Both the position numbers and the translations under genes were made by a program. The notes under the pieces were generated by a model that worked only from the letters and a program-made list of their open reading frames with translations, searched no databases and was not told the origin of the DNA. A stretch of 9,901 nt of DNA, taken from contig JAFDWD010000478.1 of assembly GCA_018268695.1 (NCBI GenBank), positions 1 through 9,901 of the forward strand, read 5' to 3'. This DNA is from Actinomycetota bacterium (GTDB lineage Bacteria > Actinomycetota > Thermoleophilia > Solirubrobacterales > 70-9). Positions 4,461 through 9,901 of this stretch are shown piece by piece (position 1 is the stretch's first letter; the number at the start of each line of letters is the position of its first letter).

Positions 4461-5126
4461 ATGCACCCGAAAGATAGATCCGGGGGCGAAGTTCGCACGC
4501 CCTCGTCCCAAAAGGTCGTCCCGCTGCATCTGCCCGACGACCAGCGGGAGACCCTCCGTGAGACCTGCCTCTCCGCCCTGCACGGCATCCTCGGCGACCT
4601 CACCAGGCCCGCCCTTCTCGGCGACCCTGCCGCGACGGCACGCGAGGGGGAGATGTTCCGCAGGCTGCTCGAGGCCCTGGACGCCGAGGAGATCCGGGTC
4701 CCCGACGAGGAGCTGCGGGAGCGCCTGGCCTTGCTCTCGGAGAGGTACGCGGCGGCGGAGAACGCAGAGGAGATAAACAGGACGCTCGCGGCCCACCGCT
4801 CCGTCCTGGAGGTCCTCGACGGATCGGTCGGGAAAGAGGAGGACGAGACACTGCGGCCGCCCGGGCCGGGCTGGCTCCCCGGCGACGACGCCAGTTGTCG
4901 CAGGGAAGTCCTCGACCTGCTGTTGGCCGAGGCGCCGAACTGCCTCACGTTCCCCGAGGTCGCCGCGGCGCTCGCGGGCGACACCGAGGATGCGCGGGAA
5001 GCGAGCACCCTCAAGGACGCGATCCGGATCCTGGTCCGGTGGGGCCTGGCACGTCATCAGGGCGGTGCGCTGGCGCCGACCCGCCCCGCGCGTCTGGTGG
5101 TCGGGCTCGGTTTCAGGATCGGCTGA
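4461..5126 (+). CDS. Protein of unknown function with a C-terminal winged-helix-like region
   Basis: This 221-residue protein begins at ATG 4461, 11 bases after AAAGGAG. The N-terminal half (residues 20-120) is mostly helical and charged, with L-P-D-D-Q-R-E-T-L-R, a LLEALDAEEIRVPDEELRER stretch and AAENAEEINRTL, and may include a coiled coil. After a proline-glycine linker (residues 130-145) the last 70 residues look like a winged helix: REVLDLLLAEAP, CLTFPEVAAALAG, STLKDAIRILVRWGLARHQG and a strand L-V-V-G-L-G-F. That arrangement suits a helper regulator acting with the XRE proteins. Its TGA overlaps the first XRE start as TGATG, so it heads a coupled operon. I do not recognise a named family. 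Confidence 0.85.
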   Translation: MHPKDRSGGEVRTPSSQKVVPLHLPDDQRETLRETCLSALHGILGDLTRPALLGDPAATAREGEMFRRLLEALDAEEIRVPDEELRERLALLSERYAAAENAEEINRTLAAHRSVLEVLDGSVGKEEDETLRPPGPGWLPGDDASCRREVLDLLLAEAPNCLTFPEVAAALAGDTEDAREASTLKDAIRILVRWGLARHQGGALAPTRPARLVVGLGFRIG

Positions 5127-5407
5127 TGGAGGAGTTCGACAGGCGCGTCGCCACGCAGCTCGGGCGACGCATCAGGCGACGACGGCATTTCCTGGACCTC
5201 TCGCAGGAGATCCTCGCCGAGCGCTCGGGCATCCACCGCACCCAGTTCAGCCTCTACGAGAACGGCCGGCGCATGCCGCTCGCCTCCTCGCTGATCAAAC
5301 TGGCCGCCGCCCTGGAGATCTCCGTCGACCAGTTGGTCGTCGGCATCGAGTGGCCGGTGCCCGGCCCGCCCCTCCGCGTCCCCCTCGCAGGCCACCGGGA
5401 TGACTAG
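5126..5407 (+). CDS. XRE-family HTH regulator (1 of 3 in tandem)
   Basis: This 93-residue protein starts at the ATG sharing one base with the preceding TGA. An open frame extends upstream to 4895 but overlaps the previous gene, so this coupled ATG is preferred. Residues 12-70 are a five-helix XRE (Cro/C1) domain: LGRRIRRRRHFLDLSQEILA leads into the recognition helix GIHRTQFSLYENGRRMP (35-51), then LIKLAAALEISVDQLV. It ends with the shared G-I-E-W-P motif and a proline-rich tail. It overlaps the next gene by eight bases. It should bind a palindromic operator as a dimer; the inverted repeats at 4365-4437 are the obvious candidates for autoregulation. Confidence 0.93.
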   Translation: MEEFDRRVATQLGRRIRRRRHFLDLSQEILAERSGIHRTQFSLYENGRRMPLASSLIKLAAALEISVDQLVVGIEWPVPGPPLRVPLAGHRDD

Positions 5408-5675
5408 CCCGTCCGGACGCTTCGCCGCGAACCTGCGGAAGCTGCGCGCCGAGGCCGACCTGACCCAGGAAGAGCTGTCGTTCCGGGCCGAGGTCCATCG
5501 GTCCCAGATCAGCCTGATGGAGAGCGGCGAGCGACTGCCGAGGCTGGACACCCTGCTGAAGCTCGCGGGCGCCCTGGGCGTGGGCGTCGGCGAGCTGACG
5601 GCGGAGATCGCCTGGACGCCGGGCGAGCACCGACCCGGCGCCTTCGTCGTCGGCGCCCGGAAGGACGGCGACTGA
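5400..5675 (+). CDS. XRE-family HTH regulator (2 of 3 in tandem)
   Basis: This 91-residue protein starts at ATG 5400 inside the end of the first XRE gene. Residues 8-66 form the XRE domain: FAANLRKLRAEADLTQEELS, the recognition region VHRSQISLMESGERLPRLDT (32-51), then LLKLAGALGVGVGELTAE and I-A-W-T-P. It shares with its neighbours the H-R-[ST]-[QE], E-x-G-x-R-x-P and I-x-W-x-P positions, so all three derive from tandem duplication. Recognition-helix residues differ (H-R-S-Q-I-S-L-M here), so operator preferences may have diverged. Its TGA overlaps the next ATG by one base. Confidence 0.93.
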   Translation: MTSPSGRFAANLRKLRAEADLTQEELSFRAEVHRSQISLMESGERLPRLDTLLKLAGALGVGVGELTAEIAWTPGEHRPGAFVVGARKDGD

Positions 5676-6025
5676 TGCCCCGGCAGAAACGTGACGTCGC
5701 CGTTGCCGAGCGCTTCGGCCAGAACCTCCGCCGCGTCCGCAGACGGGAAGGCTTCACCCAGGAGAGGCTCTCGGAACTTGGAGGCCTCCACCGGACCGAG
5801 GTCGGCAGGCTGGAGAGGGGCGAGCGCGTCCCCCGGGTCGACACGCTGATCCGGTTGACCGACACGATGGGCGTCCCGGTCGACGAATTCCTCGACGGCA
5901 TCCACTGGGTCCCCACGATCCCCGCGCCCGAGCAGGTCGGCAGGTTCACCTTCTCAGGCAGGCCAAGTCCGAGAAGGTCAGAGTCAGACCCAAAGAGGGA
6001 GAGCGAGGAAGGCCAGGCAGGCTAG
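5675..6025 (+). CDS. XRE-family HTH regulator (3 of 3 in tandem)
   Basis: This is the longest of the three at 116 residues. Residues 14-72 hold the XRE domain: FGQNLRRVRRREGFTQERLS, the recognition region LHRTEVGRLERGERVPRVDT (38-57), then LIRLTDTMGVPVDEFLDG and I-H-W-V-P. A further tail (about residues 82-116) is basic then acidic and serine-rich, P-S-P-R-R-S-E-S-D-P-K-R-E-S-E-E-G, probably disordered. It may carry an interaction or proteolysis signal lacking in the other two. The start shares one base with the previous stop. After it the operon ends with a 213-base gap before the secreted-protein gene. Confidence 0.92.
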   Translation: MPRQKRDVAVAERFGQNLRRVRRREGFTQERLSELGGLHRTEVGRLERGERVPRVDTLIRLTDTMGVPVDEFLDGIHWVPTIPAPEQVGRFTFSGRPSPRRSESDPKRESEEGQAG

Positions 6026-6238
6026 ATAAGGGCAGTGCAGTGCATCCCGGATCGAGCGAGGAAGGCAGGATCGACACCGACTCGAATAGCCGAGAAGGAG
6101 AGGTATCGGCCCAATCTCAAGGACCAAAAGCAGAACCCCTCACACCCCATCACCCGCTGGTGATCCTGCCGCCGCCTCCGCTCGATACGGTCTCGTCTCC
6201 GCCGCTCGCTGCCAACCGCGACGCGCATCCGATCCCGA
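6026..6238. other. Intergenic region between the XRE operon and the secreted-protein gene
   Basis: There is no convincing gene here. A frame opening at GTG 6040 runs through this stretch but then antagonises the better-supported gene at 6239. A short hairpin, CTCG-AATAGC-CGAG (6081-6094), and an AGAAGGAGAGG purine run (6093-6103) are visible. Neither is positioned to serve the ATG at 6239. Confidence 0.4.
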
Positions 6239-6841
6239 ATGAAAAAGACCGTCGTCATCCTCGTCGCGTTCTTCCTCGCCTCCTGCCCGGTGGCCGGGGC
6301 GGTGGTGGCCGGCGAGAACCCGACCGTCCTCATCGGACACGGTCACTTCGGACAGCGCCACTGGTTCGTGGCGGCGACCCAGGACGAAAACCGCAAGGGG
6401 ATCTGTTTCGAAACGGGCGCCTACGTCCGCACTCCGAGGAACGGTGTCGAAGGGGGAGGGCAGTGCTCGGCGCCCGCGGTCAAGCGGGGCATCCTCCAGA
6501 CCGTGCCCATGCCCGGTGCGCGTGCCGACACGACCGCGATGACGGTCGTCGGCGGTGCCTTCAACAAGGCGGTGAAGTCGGTCGAGGTCACCTCGTTCGA
6601 CGGGACCACCGAACGACTCGTCCCGAGAAGGCTCTCCGGGCCCCGGGTGGCCGGATCGACCGTCGCGAATTTCCGCTACCTCGCCTTCGCCGTCCGCGGA
6701 CCGTGGTGCGTCGAAAGGCTGGTGACGCTCGGGTCCGCCGGTCAGCCTCTGTTCGAAACCGACTGGGAATCGATCGGGGGCTATGCCAAGCCCCACGATC
6801 CCAGGTCGGCCTGCCGGGGCTTCCCCGGCCGGGCCTCCTGA
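6239..6841 (+). CDS. Small secreted or lipid-anchored cysteine-containing protein
   Basis: This 200-residue protein begins MKKTVVILVAFFLASC, a positively charged N-terminus and a hydrophobic core. L-A-S-C at 13-16 fits a lipobox, so C16 may be lipidated. Cleavage after A-V-V-A (residue 24) by signal peptidase I is the alternative. The mature part has four cysteines, C56, C76, C157 and C192, enough for two disulfides. Most of it looks beta-rich: V-L-I-G-H-G-H-F-G, W-F-V-A-A, G-I-C-F-E-T, V-K-S-V-E-V-T-S-F-D-G-T-T. That resembles small extracellular actinobacterial proteins of unknown function. Its place between the repressors and the relaxase hints at a surface role in transfer or exclusion, which is only inference. 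No Shine-Dalgarno sequence is seen. Confidence 0.75.
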   Translation: MKKTVVILVAFFLASCPVAGAVVAGENPTVLIGHGHFGQRHWFVAATQDENRKGICFETGAYVRTPRNGVEGGGQCSAPAVKRGILQTVPMPGARADTTAMTVVGGAFNKAVKSVEVTSFDGTTERLVPRRLSGPRVAGSTVANFRYLAFAVRGPWCVERLVTLGSAGQPLFETDWESIGGYAKPHDPRSACRGFPGRAS

Positions 6842-6853
6842 ATCGACCCGATA

Positions 6854-6897
6854 CGAGAGCCCCTCTGAATTGACAACAGGGGCATGGATGCCTCTCG
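6854..6897 (+). repeat. Bulged stem-loop ending in ATGG (unit B)
   Basis: CGAGAG (6854-6859) pairs with CTCTCG (6892-6897), and CCCCT (6860-6864) continues the stem with AGGGG (6878-6882). The 11-bp helix has a 13-base loop and one 9-base 3' bulge that carries the ATGG. The narrower inverted repeat GCCCCT/AGGGGC ends exactly at the ATGG (6884-6887). Confidence 0.6.
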
Positions 6898-7039
6898 AAC
6901 CGAGCACCAACCGACACAGAGGCCCCGCCCGCAAGCCGGTAGGGGCATGGACCCGGTGCACCGATCGATTCCGTCGGCCTATGGAGGCATGGCATCGACT
7001 CTCGACGGATCGCCTCCCCCCGAAGGACAGCACTCCTAG
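6884..7039 (+). CDS. Possible 51-residue leader ORF abutting the relaxase gene
   Basis: The frame from ATG 6884 is open for 51 codons. Its TAG is directly followed by the relaxase ATG at 7040. It contains three ATGs (6884, 6947, 6989), all in this frame and each immediately after a hairpin stem. The peptide is polar and proline-rich: M-D-A-S-R-T-E-H-Q-P near the start, G-M-D-P-V-H-R-S in the middle and P-P-P-E-G-Q-H-S at the end. No fold is recognised. It may be a leader peptide that couples to the relaxase, or just open DNA within an oriT. The AAGGA at 7023-7027 lies inside it and serves the relaxase. Confidence 0.3.
   Translation: MDASRTEHQPTQRPRPQAGRGMDPVHRSIPSAYGGMASTLDGSPPPEGQHS
6904..6959 (+). 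repeat. Stem-loop ending in ATGG (unit C)
   Basis: GCCCC (6922-6926) and GGGGC (6942-6946) enclose a 15-base loop, and ATGG (6947-6950) follows at once. GCACC (6904-6908) and GGTGC (6955-6959) could close an outer stem. This is weaker than units B and D because both outer sides are unpaired. Confidence 0.45.
6966..7012 (+). repeat. Long bulged stem-loop containing ATGG (unit D)
   Basis: CGAT-t-CCGTCG (6966-6976) pairs with CGACGG-ATCG (7003-7012) as a 10-bp stem with one bulged T. Inside, GCCT (6977-6980) and AGGC (6985-6988) close an ATGG loop, and a second ATGG (6989-6992) begins the 3' bulge. The architecture repeats unit B. Confidence 0.6.
7023..7027 (+). promoter_or_regulatory. Ribosome binding site of the relaxase gene
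   Basis: AAGGA lies 12 bases before ATG 7040. This is the only Shine-Dalgarno-like sequence near the start. It sits within the preceding 51-codon ORF, so coupling is possible. Confidence 0.5.
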
Positions 7040-9901
7040 ATGCTCTCGATCGGCAAGCTCGGCTCGGGTCAGGAGACCTATTACCTGGAGAAGGTCGCCG
7101 AAGGCGCCGAGGACTACTACTCGGGCCGCGGCGAGGCCGAAGGCGAGTGGATCGGCCAGGCGGCCGCGCAGTTCGACCTGGAAGGGAAGGTCGAGGCAGA
7201 CCAACTGACGGCGATGCTGACCGGACGGAACCCGGTCACCGGCGAGGCACTCGGCCTGAAGTCGGCACCGGGGCGCGGACCCGTCCCCGGCTTCGATCTG
7301 ACCTTCTCGGCGCCGAAGTCGGTCTCCCTGACCTGGGCGCTCGGCGGCCATCCGGTCTCGGGCCAGGTCATGGAGGCCCACCGCGCCGCCGTCGAGGCCG
7401 CCCTCTCCTACATGGAGCGCTCGGCCTGCTGGGCACGGCGGGGGAAGGGAGGGCGGACCTTCGTCCCCGGGAGCGGCTTCCTGGCCGCCGCCTACATCCA
7501 CCGCTCCTCCCGTGCCGGCGACCCCCAGCTCCACACCCACGTCCTCGTCGCCAACGCGACCCTCGGGCCGGATGGCCGCTGGTCGCGGCTCTACCACCCG
7601 GCGATCTACGAGCACGCGAGGACGGCTAGCTACCTCTACGCCGCGCACCTCCGCCACGAATTGACGCAGCGCCTCGGGGTCGAGTGGGAACCCCTTCGGA
7701 ACGGCCTCGCCGACATCCGCGGTTTCTCCGCCGAGGAGCTACGCGCCTTCTCCACCCGGAGGGCCGAGATCCTCGCCGCGGTCGGCGAGGACGCCTCGGC
7801 GAAGGCGATGCGGGTCGCCGCCCTGGAGACCCGCCAGGCCAAGGACCGCGACATCACCGACGAGAGCATGAGGGAGGGGTGGCGCGCCCGGGCCGAGGAG
7901 GTCGGCCTCACCCGGGAGCGGATCTCCGAGCGCCTCGGCCATGAGGTGCCCGGCCGCTCGGTCCTGACCACGGAGCAGGTCGGGCGCTCGGTCACCGGGC
8001 ACGTCTCCCACTTCGACCGGCGCGACGCGATCCGCGCCGTCGCCGAGAACCTCCCGCACGGTGCCCCCGCCCACGAGGTCGTGGGGATCGCCGACGCCTT
8101 CCTCGCCGGCTCCTCGGTGATCCGGATCGCCGAGACCCCGCGCGGTCCCCGCTACACCACCGAGCGGATCTGGGAGCTGGAGCGAGAGGCCCTCGCGGCG
8201 GCTGGGGAGATGGCTGCCGACTCGGGCCATGCCCTCGCCGACCCGATCGTCGTCGCCCGCGTCCTCTCCGGCCGTTCGACGATCAGCGCCGAGCAGCGGG
8301 CGATGGTCGAGCGACTGACGCGGGGCGGCGAGCGGCTCGTCGTCGTGGTCGGCCACGCCGGCACCGGCAAGACCTACGCGACCGTGGCTGCGGCCGATGC
8401 GTGGGCCTCCTGCGGGATCGAGGTCAGGGTGGCGGCGCCGACCTGGCGGGCCGCCGGCGCCCTGCGCTCGGAGGGACTGCCGGCCACCAGCGTCGCGAGC
8501 CTCCTCGCCGGGCTCGACCGCGAGGTCGAGGCCGGCCGCGATCCGCTGCGGCGCGATTCGGTGCTCCTGATCGACGAGGCCGGGATGGTCGACTCGGCGA
8601 CCCTCGCCCGGCTGATCGGTCATGCCCGGGAGGCAGACGCGAAGCTCGTCCTGATCGGCGACCCCGCCCAGCTCGGCGAGATCGAGGCGGGCGGACTCTT
8701 CGGCTCGCTCGTCTCCCGGACCGACCCGGTCTTCCTCGAAGAGGTGATCCGCCACGAACACGAACTCGACCGCGCGAACGCCAGGCGGATCCGCGAGGGC
8801 CGGGGCGCCGAGGCGGTCGAGGCCTACCGCTCCGAGGGTCGGGTGGTGGTCGCGCCCGACCCCGAGGTGCGGCGCGAGGAGATGGTCCGCGACTGGTGGC
8901 GCTCCTACTCGGGAGGCGAGGACGCGCTGATGATCGCGAAGCGGAACGTCGAGGTCGCGCGGCTGAACGCGCTCGCGCGGGGGCTGATGAAGGCCGAGGG
9001 CCGACTCGGCGAGCGCGAGATCGAGGTCGGTGACGCCGGCTTCGCCGCGGGCGACCAGGTGATCACCCGCATCAACGACCACAAGGCCCGGATCTACAAC
9101 CGCGAACGCTGGCTGATCGAGTCGGTCGACCGGGAGGCGGGACGGGTGGCGATGGTCGGCGTCGACGCCTCCGGTAGGCGGGCCGTCGTCGACGCCGACT
9201 ATCTGGGGCGGGTGAACCCTTCGGACGGGTCGCCGGCGCTCCAGCACGCCTACGCCGCGACCACCTACCAGGCGCAGGGCTCGACGGTCGACCGCGCCTA
9301 CGTGATGGCCGACCCCTCGATGGACCGCCAGGAGATGTATGTGGCGGCGTCGCGGAGCCGGGAGGAGACGTGGTTCTACGCGACGCCCGACGTCGACCTC
9401 GAGCGGGCCGAGTTCGGACCGTCCTCGCGGCGGCGTGAGGGCCTCGACCACATCGCCGCCGCCGCCGAACGCGACGGCGCGCAGGCCTCCGCCCACGACC
9501 AGGCGTTGCGGACCAGGCTCGAAGGAGTCTCCTCGCCGGAGCTGGTCCGCCTGCGTGACGAACTCGCCGCGGAGGCCGGAGCCGAGGGCCGGGTGGAGCG
9601 GCGCCACTCCGACCTCGACGAAGGGATCGCCCGCAGCGAAGATCAGATCGCGCGGGTGGAGGAGGAGCGCGTGGCACTGGGGGAGCGCCCGCGGTGGGGG
9701 CGGGAGGCCAGGCGCGAATACGACGGCGCCGGGCGCATCCTCGACGCCGAAGAGAGGATGCACCGCAGGACCCTGGAGCGGTTAGAGCGCGAGCTGGCCG
9801 GGCTTCCGCCGACCGTCCACGATGCGCGGGCGGAGAGGGCGGCGGTCGACGCCGTCCTCGACCGGCGGGTCGACCTGGCGCTGGCCGCCGCGCGGGTCTC
9901 G
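7040..9901 (+). CDS. MobF-family conjugative relaxase-helicase (TrwC/TraI type), 3' end outside window
   Basis: The frame is open for 954 codons to the window edge. The N-terminal 300 residues are a TrwC-type HUH relaxase, which nicks oriT through a phosphotyrosine and pilots the strand. The tyrosine pairs are Y14-Y15 and Y26-Y27, an acidic residue is D86 in GFDLTFSAPKSVSL, and the metal-binding triad is H154, H165 and H167, spaced as in TrwC. After a linker comes an SF1 (RecD/TraI-like) helicase: ISAEQ (415-419), Walker A GHAGTGKT (438-445, K444), D512-E513 of motif II, GDPAQL (540-545), TYQAQGST (742-749) and YVAASRSR (767-774). Residues about 830-950 are charged and probably coiled coil. 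All core catalytic positions are present. The hairpin tract just upstream is the likely place for oriT. It marks the region as mobilizable or conjugative. Confidence 0.96.
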   Translation, partial: MLSIGKLGSGQETYYLEKVAEGAEDYYSGRGEAEGEWIGQAAAQFDLEGKVEADQLTAMLTGRNPVTGEALGLKSAPGRGPVPGFDLTFSAPKSVSLTWALGGHPVSGQVMEAHRAAVEAALSYMERSACWARRGKGGRTFVPGSGFLAAAYIHRSSRAGDPQLHTHVLVANATLGPDGRWSRLYHPAIYEHARTASYLYAAHLRHELTQRLGVEWEPLRNGLADIRGFSAEELRAFSTRRAEILAAVGEDASAKAMRVAALETRQAKDRDITDESMREGWRARAEEVGLTRERISERLGHEVPGRSVLTTEQVGRSVTGHVSHFDRRDAIRAVAENLPHGAPAHEVVGIADAFLAGSSVIRIAETPRGPRYTTERIWELEREALAAAGEMAADSGHALADPIVVARVLSGRSTISAEQRAMVERLTRGGERLVVVVGHAGTGKTYATVAAADAWASCGIEVRVAAPTWRAAGALRSEGLPATSVASLLAGLDREVEAGRDPLRRDSVLLIDEAGMVDSATLARLIGHAREADAKLVLIGDPAQLGEIEAGGLFGSLVSRTDPVFLEEVIRHEHELDRANARRIREGRGAEAVEAYRSEGRVVVAPDPEVRREEMVRDWWRSYSGGEDALMIAKRNVEVARLNALARGLMKAEGRLGEREIEVGDAGFAAGDQVITRINDHKARIYNRERWLIESVDREAGRVAMVGVDASGRRAVVDADYLGRVNPSDGSPALQHAYAATTYQAQGSTVDRAYVMADPSMDRQEMYVAASRSREETWFYATPDVDLERAEFGPSSRRREGLDHIAAAAERDGAQASAHDQALRTRLEGVSSPELVRLRDELAAEAGAEGRVERRHSDLDEGIARSEDQIARVEEERVALGERPRWGREARREYDGAGRILDAEERMHRRTLERLERELAGLPPTVHDARAERAAVDAVLDRRVDLALAAARVS

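Noticed and set aside
5057..5905. Minus-strand frame of 282 codons across the XRE genes
   Set aside because: It is antisense to three clear XRE domains. Its apparent internal repetition only mirrors the three paralogues.
6040..6873. Plus-strand frame of 277 codons starting at a GTG
   Set aside because: From 6239 it overlaps the frame with a clear signal peptide and conserved-looking cysteines. Its own text is proline- and arginine-rich without a fold.
6842..7039. CRISPR-like array from the repeated GGGGCATGG segments
   Set aside because: The repeats are short and unevenly spaced (63 and 42 bases), their flanks differ, and no cas gene is present. They are hairpin 3' arms rather than CRISPR repeats.
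6140..7657. Open frame of 505 codons on the minus strand
   Set aside because: It covers the secreted-protein gene, the hairpin tract and the relaxase N-terminus in antisense. It shows no recognisable domain and typical shadow composition.
7739..9763. Open frame of 674 codons on the minus strand
   Set aside because: It runs antisense to the relaxase-helicase, whose catalytic motifs are all present on the plus strand. Its translation is low-complexity, rich in G, P, R, D and V, as expected opposite a GC-rich gene.

Overview
The window is high-GC DNA with many leaderless-looking genes, ATGA-, TTGA- and TGATG-type gene overlaps, and protein families common in Actinomycetota accessory DNA. I read it as part of an integrative mobilizable or conjugative element, plus flanking DNA, from a high-GC actinobacterium. 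The genus cannot be told from the sequence, although Thermoleophilia-like lineages would fit the style.

Left block (1-1500). The first 43 bases are the acidic C-terminal tail of a single-stranded DNA-binding protein. Next is a two-helix membrane protein broken by a single-base frameshift at an A-run (134-702). A complete RelE/ParE-type toxin-antitoxin pair follows (849-1389).

Boundary (1508-1676). A 42-base fragment on the minus strand matches the 3' part of a CAT-anticodon tRNA (half the anticodon loop, variable loop, T-arm and 3' acceptor strand) but has no normal 5' half. This is what integration into a tRNA gene leaves behind. Its polarity puts the element to the right. Two GTTGACCTG repeats about 110 bases to the right could be integrase arm sites.

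Module region (1773-4351). It holds a VapBC-like pair, a possible small ORF coupled to two excisionase-like HTH genes, and a minus-strand C-terminal gene remnant. Beside that remnant lies a second, inverted copy of the left-block toxin-antitoxin pair. In this copy the antitoxin is intact (78/85 identical), but the toxin has two in-frame stops and then loses homology. A 66-residue HTH protein ends the region.

Control and transfer region (4360-9901). A dense set of inverted repeats, an extended -10 and a five-codon mini-ORF precede a tightly overlapping operon: a 221-residue protein of unknown function and three paralogous XRE repressors. A small secreted or lipid-anchored cysteine-containing protein follows. 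Next come about 200 bases of hairpins, each ending in ATGG, within a 51-codon ORF that abuts the largest gene, a MobF (TrwC/TraI) relaxase-helicase. The relaxase is open for 954 codons and runs off the window. The hairpin tract is the best candidate for an oriT or leader. The same hairpin-then-ATGG arrangement also precedes the XRE operon, so the regulator and transfer modules may share a control signal. That repeated signal is the most novel-looking item here. No integrase, CRISPR array, rRNA or complete tRNA is visible.
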